This document shows positions 29,705-38,664 of a DNA stretch of 62,947 nt, one piece after another. The notes beneath the pieces are model-generated. The model saw only the letters and a program-made list of their open reading frames with translations, had not been told where the DNA came from and did not search any database. Position 1 is the first letter of the stretch. Each line of letters begins with the position of its first letter. A program made the position numbers and the translations under genes. The DNA comes from Paracoccus denitrificans (GTDB lineage Bacteria; Pseudomonadota; Alphaproteobacteria; Rhodobacterales; Rhodobacteraceae), in the NCBI GenBank assembly GCA_003240735.1, contig QFNE01000015.1, positions 1 to 62,947 of the forward strand. Reading direction: 5' to 3'.

Positions 29705-30463
29705 TCAGTTGATCAGCGTGGGCTTGGGGGTGGGGGTCGCGGGCATGACGCCCAGACGACGCGCCACCTCGGTATAGGCGTCGGTCAGGTTGCCCAGATC
29801 GCGGCGGAACACGTCCTTGTCCAGCTTCTGGCCGGTCTTGATGTCCCACAGGCGGCAGCTGTCGGGGCTGATTTCATCCGCGACGATCAGGCGCGTGAAA
29901 TCGCCGTCCCAGATGCGCCCAACTTCGATCTTGAAGTCCACCAGCTTGATGCCGACGCCGTAGAAGACACCCGCCATGAAGTCGTTGACGCGCAGCGCCA
30001 GTGACACGATGTCGTCCATGTCCTGCTGCGTGGCCCAGCCGAAGGCGATGATGTATTCCTCGGACACGAAGGGGTCGCCCAGCTCGTCGTTCTTGAAGCT
30101 GTATTCGACGATGGGACGCGGCAGGGGCGTCCCCTCTTCCAGCCCCAGGCGCTTGGCGATGGACCCTGCGGCAAAGTTGCGCACGATCACTTCCAGCGGA
30201 ATGATCTCGACCTGACGGATCAGCTGTTCGCGCATGTTGATGCGGCGGATGAAGTGCGTGGGCACCCCGATATTCGCCAGACCCTGCATGAAGTATTCCG
30301 ACAGGCGGTTGTTCAGCACGCCCTTGCCTTCGATCACAGCCTTTTTCTGGGCGTTGAAGGCGGTCGCATCATCCTTGAAATACTGGATGAGGGTGCCGGG
30401 CTCGGTGCCTTCGTAAAGGATCTTGGCCTTGCCTTCGTAGATCTTCTTGCGCCGTGGGGCCAT
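29705..30463 (-). CDS. purC: Phosphoribosylaminoimidazole-succinocarboxamide synthase (SAICAR synthetase)
   Basis: Joins aspartate to CAIR in purine synthesis. 252 residues from MAPRRKKIYEGKAK at 30463, which follows AAAGGA. Family signatures are KIYEGKAKILYEG, FKDDATAFN, VIVRNFAAGSIAKRLGLEEG and LVDFKIEVGR. An open frame upstream is not conserved. It forms an operon with purS and diverges from the zeta-subunit gene. Confidence 0.96.
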   Translation of the reverse strand: MAPRRKKIYEGKAKILYEGTEPGTLIQYFKDDATAFNAQKKAVIEGKGVLNNRLSEYFMQGLANIGVPTHFIRRINMREQLIRQVEIIPLEVIVRNFAAGSIAKRLGLEEGTPLPRPIVEYSFKNDELGDPFVSEEYIIAFGWATQQDMDDIVSLALRVNDFMAGVFYGVGIKLVDFKIEVGRIWDGDFTRLIVADEISPDSCRLWDIKTGQKLDKDVFRRDLGNLTDAYTEVARRLGVMPATPTPKPTLIN

Positions 30464-30605
30464 GGCTGCGGTCCTTTCGCTGGCAGGTCCGTTATCTGGC
30501 GGGCATACTCGTAAGTGGTAAGCAGAGCAATACGGCAGGCATCGGACCTTGCCGGCCCCGTACCGCGTTAGCATATCGAGTTTGACCATATTGAGGAGGC
30601 CACGG

Positions 30606-30923
30606 ATGCCCACGTTCGACGACCGCAAAGACGCCTATGAAAACAAGTTCGCCCATGACGCAGAGCTGCGTTTCAAAGCCGAAGCGCGCCGTAACCGTCT
30701 TCTGGGCGAATGGGCCGCGGACCTGCTGGGCAAGACCGGGGATGAGGCAAAGACCTATGCCCTGACCGTCGTCACCGCCGATTTCGACGAGCCGGGCGAA
30801 GAAGACGTCTTCCGCAAACTGGCCACCGACCTTTCCGGGAAGGCCGACGAAGCTGTCATCCGGGCCAAGATGGCAGAACTGCGCGACGAAGCCCGCAATC
30901 AGGTCATCGACGAAGCTTCCTGA
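30606..30923 (+). CDS. F1F0-ATPase inhibitor subunit zeta (DUF1476)
   Basis: 105-residue protein of the DUF1476 family, the zeta subunit that blocks reverse rotation of the F1 motor in alphaproteobacteria (known from Paracoccus denitrificans). MPTFDDRKDAYENKFAHDAEL is characteristic, and the N-terminal segment is the inhibitory part. GAGGAGG precedes the ATG at 30606. It lies apart from the F0 operon in this window and divergent from purC, a common placement in this family. Confidence 0.9.
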   Translation: MPTFDDRKDAYENKFAHDAELRFKAEARRNRLLGEWAADLLGKTGDEAKTYALTVVTADFDEPGEEDVFRKLATDLSGKADEAVIRAKMAELRDEARNQVIDEAS

Positions 30924-30945
30924 TTTGAGCACATCGCAAGAGAGA

Positions 30946-30977
30946 GGGCGCGGGGGGAACCCCGCGCCCTTGTCGTT
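30946..30977. terminator. Terminator-like hairpin after the zeta gene
   Basis: 10-bp GC stem (GGGCGCGGGG with CCCCGCGCCC) with GGAA loop and a weak T-rich tail (TTGTCGTTG). It lies between convergent genes. Confidence 0.65.
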
Positions 30978-30978
30978 G

Positions 30979-33159
30979 TCAGGCGGCTTTCTTTTGACCG
31001 AACCGGTCATAGAAATGCTCGTCCTTGGCCGCCATATCGCGCAGTAGTTGCGGCGGCTCGAACCGCTCGCCATGGCGTTTGGCAAGACCTTCCGCGATTT
31101 CAACCGCACGAGGTGCGCCCAGCATGTCCAGCCAGCTGAACGGTCCACCGGTCCAGGGCGCAAAGCCCCAGCCCAGAATCGCGCCCACATCGCCTTCGCG
31201 GATGTCGGTCAGAACGCCCTGCTCCAACGCGCGGACAGCCTCAAGCGCCTGAATGAACATCAGCCGATGCTGCGCCTCGGTCAGTTCGGGCTGATCTTCG
31301 TCGCGCGGATAGGCGTCCAGCAGGCCTGACCAGAACCCGGTCCGCTTGCCCGCCTCGTCATAGTCGTAAAAGCCCGCTTTCGACTTGCGACCCAAACGAC
31401 CCTGATCGGCCATGGCGAACAGCACCTCATCGACCGCGCCGTCGGGATAGGCATTCCCCATCGCAGCGCGCGTCGCCTTGGCGATCTTGACCCCCAGATC
31501 GATCGAGGTTTCATCGACCAGTTGCAGCGGACCCAGCGGCATCCCCATCATCTTGGCCGCATTTTCGATCAGCGTCGGGCTGACGCCTTCGGCGACCATG
31601 CGGATGCCTTCGTTGATGTAGGGGATGATGCAGCGGTTGGCATAGAAGAACCGCTCATCGTTCACGACGATCGGCGTCTTGCGGATCTGGCGCACGAAAT
31701 CCAGCGCCTTGGCGACGGCGCGGTCACCGGTCTTCTTGCCGCGAATGATCTCGACCAGCATCATCTTGTCGACCGGGCTGAAGAAGTGGATGCCGATGAA
31801 CTGATCTGGCCGCCCGCTCGCGCCCGCCAGATCGCTGATCGGCAGGGTCGAGGTGTTGGTGGCAAAGATCGCGTCCTGCGGGATCACAGCTTCAGCCTTC
31901 TTCGTCACGTCGGCCTTGACGGCCGGGTCTTCGAAGACGGCCTCGACGATCAGGTCACAGCCTGCCAGCGCGGCATAATCGGTGGTCGCAGTGATGCGGG
32001 ACAGAACCTCGGCCTTCTTCTCCTCAGTCACCTTCTTGCGCTGAATGCCCTTGTCCAGGATATCCGCGGCGTGCGCCTTGCCCTTGTCGGCAGATGCTTG
32101 CGCGGCGTCGATCAGCACGACGTCGATCCCCGCGTTGGCGCTGACATAGGCGATGCCTGCGCCCATCATCCCGGCGCCCAGAACGCCGACCTTCCGGACC
32201 GACTGATCGGGCGCATCCGGGCGGTTCGCGCCTTTCTCCAGCGCTTCCTTGTTGATGAAGAGGCTGCGGATCATGTTGGCCGATGACGGATTCATCAGCA
32301 CATTCGTGAACCAGCGCGCCTCGATCCGCAGGGCGGTGTCGAAATCGACCTGCGCCCCTTCGTAGACCGCGGCCAGAAGCGCCTTGGCTGCAGGATAGAC
32401 GCCCATCGTCTTGCCCAGCACCATGGCCGAGGCGCCGACGAATGTCATGAACCCTTCGGGGTGATACGGCGCGCCGCCGGGCATCTTGTAGCCCTTGGCA
32501 TCCCACGGCTTGACCAGATCGGCGTCCTTCGCCTTCAGCACCCAATCGCGAGCCGCGGCGACCGGGTCGGCCACGACCTCATCGATCACATCGGCGGATT
32601 TGGCCTTGGCAGGCGCGTTCAGCTTGCCTTCCAGCAGCAGCGGCGCCGCCATCATTGCGCCCAGCTTGCGGGCCAGACGGGTCGTGCCACCTGCGCCGGG
32701 GAAGATGCCGACCATGATTTCCGGCAGGCCGATCTTGGCCTTGGGGTTGTCGGCCGCAAAGATGCGGTGCGTGGCCAGCGGCAGTTCCAGCCCGATCCCC
32801 AGCGCGGTGCCGGGCAGCGCGGCCGCAATCGGCTTGCCGCCCTTCAGGGTCTTCGGGTCCATTCCGGCACGCTCGATCTTGCGAAGCAGGTGGTGCAGCG
32901 TCATCACGCCGTCGAACACACCCTGCGCGCCGCCCTCTTTCATCGTCGCGATGATATTGAGGTCCATACCGCCGGCGAAATCCTTCTTGCCCGAAGTGAT
33001 GACGATCCCTTTGACCGCGTCGTCCGCCAGCGCTTCGTCGATCAGACCGTTCAGCGCCGCCGCGCCGTCCAGCGACAGCACGTTCATCGACTTGCCCGGC
33101 ACGTCCCAGGTGATGATGGCGACGCCGTCGGCGTCCTTGTTCATGGTGAAATCGGTCAT
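30979..33159 (-). CDS. Fatty-acid oxidation multifunctional enzyme (enoyl-CoA hydratase / 3-hydroxyacyl-CoA dehydrogenase), FadB/FadJ type
   Basis: 726 residues. The N-terminal crotonase domain (1-190) carries the oxyanion GMDLN and GLPEIMVGIFPGAGGTTRLAR. The NAD-binding domain (320-500) begins KVGVLGAGMMGAGIAYVSA at 323. The C-terminal 3HAD domain follows with RCIIPYINEG. It carries out hydration and dehydrogenation in beta-oxidation. The start ATG overlaps the cupin stop (ATGA), and the thiolase gene lies just upstream, so the cycle enzymes are co-transcribed. Confidence 0.93.
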   Translation of the reverse strand: MTDFTMNKDADGVAIITWDVPGKSMNVLSLDGAAALNGLIDEALADDAVKGIVITSGKKDFAGGMDLNIIATMKEGGAQGVFDGVMTLHHLLRKIERAGMDPKTLKGGKPIAAALPGTALGIGLELPLATHRIFAADNPKAKIGLPEIMVGIFPGAGGTTRLARKLGAMMAAPLLLEGKLNAPAKAKSADVIDEVVADPVAAARDWVLKAKDADLVKPWDAKGYKMPGGAPYHPEGFMTFVGASAMVLGKTMGVYPAAKALLAAVYEGAQVDFDTALRIEARWFTNVLMNPSSANMIRSLFINKEALEKGANRPDAPDQSVRKVGVLGAGMMGAGIAYVSANAGIDVVLIDAAQASADKGKAHAADILDKGIQRKKVTEEKKAEVLSRITATTDYAALAGCDLIVEAVFEDPAVKADVTKKAEAVIPQDAIFATNTSTLPISDLAGASGRPDQFIGIHFFSPVDKMMLVEIIRGKKTGDRAVAKALDFVRQIRKTPIVVNDERFFYANRCIIPYINEGIRMVAEGVSPTLIENAAKMMGMPLGPLQLVDETSIDLGVKIAKATRAAMGNAYPDGAVDEVLFAMADQGRLGRKSKAGFYDYDEAGKRTGFWSGLLDAYPRDEDQPELTEAQHRLMFIQALEAVRALEQGVLTDIREGDVGAILGWGFAPWTGGPFSWLDMLGAPRAVEIAEGLAKRHGERFEPPQLLRDMAAKDEHFYDRFGQKKAA

Positions 33160-33626
33160 TTCGTTTCTCCCTGTTTCGGGTAGGGCGTTCCATCAAGATG
33201 GGTATAGCCGTCGGGCGTCCCGACGAGGTCGAGCCCCGGATAATGGCAGATGTTTTCCCGACGCCGGCTGCCCATGATCAGATAGACGGCCGGCTTGTCG
33301 GTGTGGTTCTTCAGCGTGTGGGCAACCGGGTCACCGGCCTTCCAGCCACACGCGTCGCCGGGCACCAGCACGGTATCCGTGTCGCCTTCGACGACCGTCA
33401 GCGACCCGTCGAGCATGTACAGAAATTCATCCTCATGCTCTTCCCAGTGCTGCTGGCTCGACTGCTTTCCGGGGTTCAGCGTTTCAAGCGCGCACCCGAA
33501 CTGCGTCAACCCCGCCGCATCCGACAGATGACGAAAGCTGAGGAACCCTTCGCCAAGGCTGTACGGGTCCGGATAGCCCGACGCCCCTTGGGTCACGGGG
33601 ACCGAGTCCTTGCGGATCACCGTCAT
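33156..33626 (-). CDS. Cupin domain protein
   Basis: 156-residue single-domain cupin. Metal-ligand candidates lie in the first cupin motif (QQHWEEHEDEFLYMLDG) and the second (GDPVAHTLKN). It is embedded between thiolase and FadB/J-type genes with TGATG and ATGA overlaps, so it is part of the fatty-acid operon. The substrate or role is unknown; a sugar isomerase-like or sensor function cannot be told apart. Confidence 0.82.
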   Translation of the reverse strand: MTVIRKDSVPVTQGASGYPDPYSLGEGFLSFRHLSDAAGLTQFGCALETLNPGKQSSQQHWEEHEDEFLYMLDGSLTVVEGDTDTVLVPGDACGWKAGDPVAHTLKNHTDKPAVYLIMGSRRRENICHYPGLDLVGTPDGYTHLDGTPYPKQGETK

Positions 33627-34837
33627 CAGACGCGCTCGATGATCGTGGCGGCGCCCATGCCGGACGCCACGCACAAAGTTGCAAGACCGGTTTCCTTATC
33701 CTGCCGCTCCAGCTCGTCCAGCAACGTACCGATGATGATCGCGCCCGTGGCGCCCAAGGGGTGCCCCATGGCCATCGCACCCCCGTTCACGTTGACCTTG
33801 TCGGGCGACACCTGGAACGCCTGCATGAAGCGCAGGACGACAGCGGCGAAAGCCTCGTTCACCTCGAACAGGTCAATGTCGGAAATCGACATGCCGCTGT
33901 CTTTCAGGATCTTCTCGGTCACCGGAACGGGGCCGGTCAGCATGATCGTCGGATCGGTGCCGATCTTGGCCGTCGCGCGGATACGGGCGCGGGGTTTCAG
34001 CCCCATCGCGTCGCCCCATTCCTTGGTGCCGATCAGGACCGCGGCGGCGCCGTCGACGATGCCGGACGAATTGCCTGCGTGGTGGATGTGGTTGATGTGG
34101 TCCAGATGCGGATATTTCAGCATCGCGACCTTGTCGAAGCCGGGCATGACCTCGCCCATGTCCTTGAAGCTGGCCCTCAATTTGGCCAGATCGTCGACCG
34201 TCGTTTCGGGTCGCATGTATTCGTCACGATCAAGGATCAGCAATCCGTTCTGGTCACGGACTGGAACGATGGATTTCGCAAAACGCCCCTCGTCCCAGGC
34301 AAGTTTGGCACGACGTTGGCTTTCCACGGCAAGTGCGTCAGCCTCCTCACGGGTGAAACCGTACTCGGTCGCGATGATGTCGGCCGAAATGCCCTGCGGC
34401 ACGAAGTAGGTCTTCATCGCCAGCGTTGGATCAACGGCAATCGCCGCCCCGTCCGAGCCCATGGCGACACGGCCCATCATCTCGACCCCACCGGCGATAT
34501 AGGCCTGTCCTGCACCGCCCTTGACCTGATTGGCGGCCAGATTGACGGCCTCCATCCCGGACGCGCAGAAGCGGTTGATCGACAGCCCGGGGATCGATTC
34601 GTCCAGGTCTGAGGCGAGCACGGCAGAGCGCGCCAAGCAGCCGCCCTGCTCTTTGACCTGAGTGACATTGCCCCAGATCAGATCTTCGACCGCATGTCCG
34701 TCCAGATCGTTCCGATCCTTCAACGCGTTCAACAGTCGCGCCGACAGCGCCAGCGTCGTCACCTCTTGCAGCGCACCGTCCTTGCGACCTTTTCCGCGCG
34801 GCGTGCGCACGGCATCAAAGATATAGGCGTCGGTCAT
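33626..34837 (-). CDS. Acetyl-CoA C-acyltransferase (thiolase)
   Basis: 403 residues from the ATG at 34837, preceded by AAGGAG. Thiolase catalytic residues are C91 in NRFCASGMEAV, the His in AMGHPLGATGA and the Cys in LCVASGMGAATIIERV. It cleaves 3-ketoacyl-CoA in beta-oxidation. The following cupin and FadB/J-type genes overlap or touch it. It has its own upstream region of 344 bases with two repeat elements, so a separate promoter from the acyl-CoA dehydrogenase gene is likely. Confidence 0.94.
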   Translation of the reverse strand: MTDAYIFDAVRTPRGKGRKDGALQEVTTLALSARLLNALKDRNDLDGHAVEDLIWGNVTQVKEQGGCLARSAVLASDLDESIPGLSINRFCASGMEAVNLAANQVKGGAGQAYIAGGVEMMGRVAMGSDGAAIAVDPTLAMKTYFVPQGISADIIATEYGFTREEADALAVESQRRAKLAWDEGRFAKSIVPVRDQNGLLILDRDEYMRPETTVDDLAKLRASFKDMGEVMPGFDKVAMLKYPHLDHINHIHHAGNSSGIVDGAAAVLIGTKEWGDAMGLKPRARIRATAKIGTDPTIMLTGPVPVTEKILKDSGMSISDIDLFEVNEAFAAVVLRFMQAFQVSPDKVNVNGGAMAMGHPLGATGAIIIGTLLDELERQDKETGLATLCVASGMGAATIIERV

Positions 34838-34909
34838 CATGTTCTCCTTCAGCACCGGTCAGAACCGGCGACTGGTTCAAAGTCAGGCGGCGATGCGCCC
34901 CAAACAGGC

Positions 34910-34980
34910 GGGGGCTTCGCGCCCCCATGGGCCGCGACAGGCGCGTCCCATTCCCCCGCGGGATATTTTCGTGACGAAGA
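34910..34980 (+). repeat. Hairpin-GGATATTT element, copy A
   Basis: A 6-bp GC hairpin (GGGGGC/GCCCCC, 34910-34926), a second 10-bp hairpin with one mismatch (ATGGGCCGCG/CGCGTCCCAT, 34927-34951), then CCCCCGCGGGATATTTTCGTGACGAAGA-like sequence at 34953-34980. It matches copies B and C in order and core sequence. Confidence 0.7.
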
Positions 34981-35114
34981 GCGGGCGTTCAGTCTTTGTT
35001 AACGCACGCCGGATCAACTGACGGCGCGGTACAGGCTGGGAAGCCGATGACCGCTGACGGAGACGTCCCGGCCCGCCATTGATGCTGCTGGCCGTGCGGG
35101 TCGGGATGCCAATC

Positions 35115-35151
35115 TCTGTCACCCAAATATCCCCGCCGGAGGCTCCGGCGG
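35115..35151 (-). repeat. Hairpin-GGATATTT element, copy B, behind the acyl-CoA dehydrogenase gene
   Basis: Read on the minus strand: a 9-bp hairpin (CCGCCGGAG... CTCCGGCGG) then GGATATTTGGGTGACAGA. It begins 30 bases after the acyl-CoA dehydrogenase stop, where a terminator would be expected. Confidence 0.7.
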
Positions 35152-35181
35152 CGACACAATCGATCCCGCACGAATTCTGCA

Positions 35182-36957
35182 TCAGAACCGGTCCGCTGCC
35201 AGCGCCATGACCGGCTCGGCGCCCGAACGGATGCGCGCCAGATGCGTGGCCGTCATCGGCAACTGCCGCGCCATGTAGTAGCGGCCCGTGATCAGCTTGT
35301 CGTTCAGGAACTGTGCGTCGCCTTCGCCCGCGGCAAGTGCAGCCTGCGCCGCGACCGCCATGCGCGACCACACCAGCCCGAATGCGACATGCCCGAACAG
35401 ATGCATGAAGTCATAGCTGCCGGCCAGCGCGTCATTCGGGTTCTTCATCCCGCGTTCCATGAAGAACATCGCCGCCGCCTGAAGGTCCTTGGATGCCGCC
35501 TTCAGCGGCTCAAGGAAGCCCTCCTTCAGCGCCTCATCGTTTTCATGTTCCTTGATGAAGGACTTCACCATCTCAAAGAACGCCATGACGTGCTTGCCAC
35601 CGTCAGCGGCCAGTTTGCGACCGACCAGATCGAGCGCCTGCACGCCGTTCGCGCCTTCGTAGATCATGGTGATGCGGGCATCGCGGACGAACTGGGACAT
35701 GCCCTGTTCCTCGATATATCCGTGCCCACCGAAGACCTGCTGCGCCAGAACCGTGGTGTCGAAGCCCTTGTCGGTCAGAAAGCCCTTGATGACCGGCGTC
35801 AGCAGCGACACCAGACCTTCGGCACCGGCGTCGCCCGCATGCGCCGCGTCCAGCATCTGCGCGGCCCAGAACGCAAGCGCGCGCGCGCCTTCCAGAAACG
35901 AGCGCTGGTCCATCAGACTGCGGCGGATGTCGGGGTGCACGATCAGCGGGTCAGCCGGTTTCGACTTGTCCGCGGCACCGGTGACCGCACGTCCCTGCAA
36001 CCGGTCATGGGCATAGATCACGGCGTTCTGATACGCTTGGTCTGCGACGGCATAGCCTTGCAGGCCGACACCCATCCGCGCCTCGTTCATCATCGTGAAC
36101 ATCGCGCGCATGCCCTTGTGCAGGTCGCCCAGCAGCCAGCCCTTGGCACCGTCATAGTTCATGACACAGGTCGAGTTGCCGTGGATCCCCATCTTGTGTT
36201 CAAGCGCACCGACGGACACGCCGTTTCGGTCCCCGAGGCTACCGTCTTCGTTGACCAGAAACTTCGGCACGATGAACAGGCTGATGCCCTTGGTACTTTC
36301 ACCGCCCCCCGGGGCCTTGGCCAGCACCAGATGGATCACGTTGTCGGACAGGTCATGATCGCCCGCGGAAATGAAGATCTTCTGCCCGGTGATCAGATAG
36401 CTGCCGTCGTCCTGCGGCTCGGCCTTGGTGCGAAGCATCCCCAGATCCGTCCCGGCATGTGGCTCGGTCAGGTTCATCGTCCCGGTCCATTCACACGACA
36501 CCAGCTTGGGCAGATACGTCGACTTCTGTTCGTCGGTCCCGTGGGTGTGGATCGCGGAATAGGCGCCGTGGGTCAGGCCCTGATACATCGTGAAGGCGAT
36601 GTTTGCCGCGCTGAACATTTCGCCGGTCGCAAGGCCCATGACGTAGGGCATCCCTTGCCCGCCATAGTCCGGGTCGCAGTCAAGCCCGGTCCAGCCGCCT
36701 TCCTTCATCGCCTCGAACGCGGCCCTGAACCCTTCGGGCGTGCGCACAACGCCGTTTTCCAGCTTGCAGCCCTGCTGATCGCCGATGGCATTCAGGGGGG
36801 CCAGAATTTCGGACGCAAGCTGACCTGCGGCGTCCAGGATTGCTTGGGTGAAATCGCGGTCGAGATCGGCATAACCCGGCAGATCGGCGGTCGATACCTT
36901 CAGCACATCGTGCAGCACGAACTGCATATCCTGAACGGGGGCGGTATAGCTGGTCAC
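35182..36957 (-). CDS. Acyl-CoA dehydrogenase, long form with C-terminal domain
   Basis: 591 residues from a GTG at 36957; GGAGG lies 9 bases upstream, and no ATG fits the conserved start. First FAD-dependent step of beta-oxidation. Features are TGTMNLTEPHAGTDLG, ISAGDHDLSDNVIH and HKMGIHGNSTCVM, with the catalytic Glu E434 in MIYEGANGVQ. The family is the FadE5-like 590-residue type with an extra C-terminal helical domain. It precedes the thiolase operon, divided by a hairpin element; a MerR gene lies upstream. Confidence 0.93.
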   Translation of the reverse strand: MTSYTAPVQDMQFVLHDVLKVSTADLPGYADLDRDFTQAILDAAGQLASEILAPLNAIGDQQGCKLENGVVRTPEGFRAAFEAMKEGGWTGLDCDPDYGGQGMPYVMGLATGEMFSAANIAFTMYQGLTHGAYSAIHTHGTDEQKSTYLPKLVSCEWTGTMNLTEPHAGTDLGMLRTKAEPQDDGSYLITGQKIFISAGDHDLSDNVIHLVLAKAPGGGESTKGISLFIVPKFLVNEDGSLGDRNGVSVGALEHKMGIHGNSTCVMNYDGAKGWLLGDLHKGMRAMFTMMNEARMGVGLQGYAVADQAYQNAVIYAHDRLQGRAVTGAADKSKPADPLIVHPDIRRSLMDQRSFLEGARALAFWAAQMLDAAHAGDAGAEGLVSLLTPVIKGFLTDKGFDTTVLAQQVFGGHGYIEEQGMSQFVRDARITMIYEGANGVQALDLVGRKLAADGGKHVMAFFEMVKSFIKEHENDEALKEGFLEPLKAASKDLQAAAMFFMERGMKNPNDALAGSYDFMHLFGHVAFGLVWSRMAVAAQAALAAGEGDAQFLNDKLITGRYYMARQLPMTATHLARIRSGAEPVMALAADRF

Positions 36958-37177
36958 GTCGTCAATCCTCCACACAACACTTGCAAGAGAGAGACCTGTC
37001 CCGCGTGACGCCCGACCGTTAAGGTCCGCCGCGCGGTCAAACCGCGCCGATGCATCACGCCGTTTTCGCACCCCTCCCGTGCCGGGCCAACGTCGGCCCG
37101 TCGTCTGAATATAGGCGCCGCATTTCGGCCAGAAACGGCAACGTGGCGTCAATCCCGGCCTGTCGCAACGTCGCGGC

Positions 37178-37199
37178 GGGGCAACTTCCAAAGTGCCCC
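37178..37199 (-). terminator. Hairpin after the MerR gene
   Basis: GGGGC-A-ACTT pairs with AAGT-GCCCC around a 3-base loop, 5 bases after the MerR stop on the minus strand. No T-run follows, so termination is only suggested. Confidence 0.35.
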
Positions 37200-37203
37200 G
37201 ACG

Positions 37204-37587
37204 TCACCCCTTCATCGCGGCGATCTGCGCCTCGGTTTCGTCGCGGATCGATTTCAGGTCGTCCTGCGCAATCTTCAGTTCCGCAATCTGCTTTTCCAGT
37301 TCCTGCAGCTGCTGGTCTGCATAGCCGACAAAGACGCGATATTGCTCACGCGTGCCGGTCTGTTCGTAAAGCCCCAACCACTGACGGATCTGTTCCAGCC
37401 CGAAGCCCCAGCGGCGACCGCGCATGATCAGCTTCATCCGCGCGACCTCTCGCGGTCCATAGAACCGTGCCCGCCCTTCCCGACGTGGGCTGAGAAGTTC
37501 GATGTATTCATAGTAGCGCAGGGTTCGCGGCGTCACGTCGAAGCGCGCGCACATATCCTTGAAACTGATGTCGCCCTCTGCCGTCAT
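37204..37587 (-). CDS. MerR-family transcriptional regulator
   Basis: 127 residues. The N-terminal winged HTH is typical (DMCARFDVTPRTLRYYEYIELL, then ARFYGPREVARMKLIMRGRR). The C-terminal part is a coiled coil (LQELEKQIAELKIAQDDLKSI) for dimerisation, without the cysteine pairs of metal-sensing MerR proteins. The next gene is a beta-oxidation dehydrogenase, so it is a good candidate regulator of fatty-acid genes like LiuR-type MerR proteins; that role is inferred from position. Confidence 0.9.
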   Translation of the reverse strand: MTAEGDISFKDMCARFDVTPRTLRYYEYIELLSPRREGRARFYGPREVARMKLIMRGRRWGFGLEQIRQWLGLYEQTGTREQYRVFVGYADQQLQELEKQIAELKIAQDDLKSIRDETEAQIAAMKG

Positions 37588-37721
37588 GCGTGCGCCTGTC
37601 CTTCCCCTGAACCCGGACCTGATGGCCCTGAACGCTAATGCAACGCCCTATCCTTAACAACCGTTGCGCGTGCCCGCCCTACAGGCAAGTATCCCGCAAA
37701 GCCAATCTGAGAGCCCCCCCC

Positions 37722-38159
37722 ATGACACCCCCTCGTCTTGACTCCGAAACTCGCGAACGGATTGCCAGGCAATTCATTCAGGCGATTCCCCACGCGGGCG
37801 CATTGGGCATGCGTATGGTGTCGATATCTGACGGAGCGGCCGAAATGGCGCTGGACTGGCGGCCCGATCTGGTGGGCGACCCGCGCACGGGCGTCATTCA
37901 CGGGGGCGTGGTGTCGGCGCTGATGGACACGTGCAGCGGTGCGGCCGTACTTGCGCACCCCGATCAGCCGACCAGCACCGCGACCATCGATCTGCGCATC
38001 GATTACATGCGCGGCGCAACGCCCGGCCAGACGATCCGCGCGCGGGCTGAATGCTTTCACGTGACGCGCACCGTCGCCTTCGTGCGCGCAGTGACGCTGG
38101 ACGACGACGAATCGCGCCCTATCGCCACCGCTTCTGGCGCCTTCACGATGGAGCGTTGA
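37722..38159 (+). CDS. PaaI-family hotdog thioesterase
   Basis: 145 residues from MTPPRLDSE at 37722. Hotdog fold with the PaaI motif IHGGVVSALMDTCSG, then TSTATIDLRIDYMRGA. It hydrolyses acyl- or aryl-CoA esters. It is followed by a second thioesterase of the same family 3 bases downstream and a MATE gene, forming one operon, and is divergent from the MerR regulator. Substrates are unknown. Confidence 0.88.
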   Translation: MTPPRLDSETRERIARQFIQAIPHAGALGMRMVSISDGAAEMALDWRPDLVGDPRTGVIHGGVVSALMDTCSGAAVLAHPDQPTSTATIDLRIDYMRGATPGQTIRARAECFHVTRTVAFVRAVTLDDDESRPIATASGAFTMER

Positions 38160-38162
38160 GCC

Positions 38163-38663
38163 ATGGCAGACCGCAATGAACCGCTGGCCCAGGTCAAATC
38201 CCGCCGCAACGCGGGCCTTGCCGCGCTTGTCGAAGGGGTGCCCTACATCGCGTTTCTGGGCATCAGCTTTGATCGCCGCGGGGATGAGCTGACCGGTGTC
38301 CTGCCGTTCTCCGAAAAACTGATCGGCAACCCGATGCTGCCTGCCATCCACGGCGGGGCGACTGCGGCATTTCTTGAGGTCACGGCGATTGTCGGCCTGA
38401 CATGGGCCGCCATGTGGGAAGACCTGGAAGCCGGGCGCGTCGCCCCGGACGCCAATGTGCCTGACAGCCTGCCGCGCCTGCCGAAGACCATCGATTTCAC
38501 CGTGGATTATCTGCGATCCGGCCTGCCGCGTGATGCCTATGCCCGGGCGCGGGTCGTCCGCATGGGCCGCCGATACTCGAGCGTCCAGGTCGAGGCATGG
38601 CAGGATAACCGCGACCGCCCCTTTGCGCAGGCAACCGGACACTTCCTGATGCCGCAGGGCTGA
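38163..38663 (+). CDS. PaaI-family hotdog thioesterase, second copy
   Basis: 166 residues. Hotdog features are AIHGGATAAFLEVTAI and LPKTIDFTVDYLRSG. It shares fold but little sequence with the gene before it, so the pair may form a heteromer or act on different CoA esters. It starts 3 bases after the first thioesterase and ends 1 base before the MATE gene. Confidence 0.85.
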   Translation: MADRNEPLAQVKSRRNAGLAALVEGVPYIAFLGISFDRRGDELTGVLPFSEKLIGNPMLPAIHGGATAAFLEVTAIVGLTWAAMWEDLEAGRVAPDANVPDSLPRLPKTIDFTVDYLRSGLPRDAYARARVVRMGRRYSSVQVEAWQDNRDRPFAQATGHFLMPQG

Positions 38664-38664
38664 C

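Larger units (their letters stand above)
34838..35181. other. Gene-free stretch between thiolase and acyl-CoA dehydrogenase genes
   Basis: 344 bases without a supported gene. It holds two copies, in opposite orientation, of the hairpin plus GGATATTT element (34910-34980 and 35115-35151) and presumably the promoter of the thiolase operon. No convincing -35/-10 pair or small ORF stands out. Confidence 0.8.

Noticed and set aside
35242..37008. A 588-codon open frame antisense to the acyl-CoA dehydrogenase gene
   Set aside because: Same antisense effect of high GC; the product is rich in Arg, Gln and His without domain structure.
37050..37427. Possible gene in the gap upstream of the acyl-CoA dehydrogenase gene and across MerR
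   Set aside because: It overlaps the MerR gene in antisense, has low-complexity composition and no RBS.
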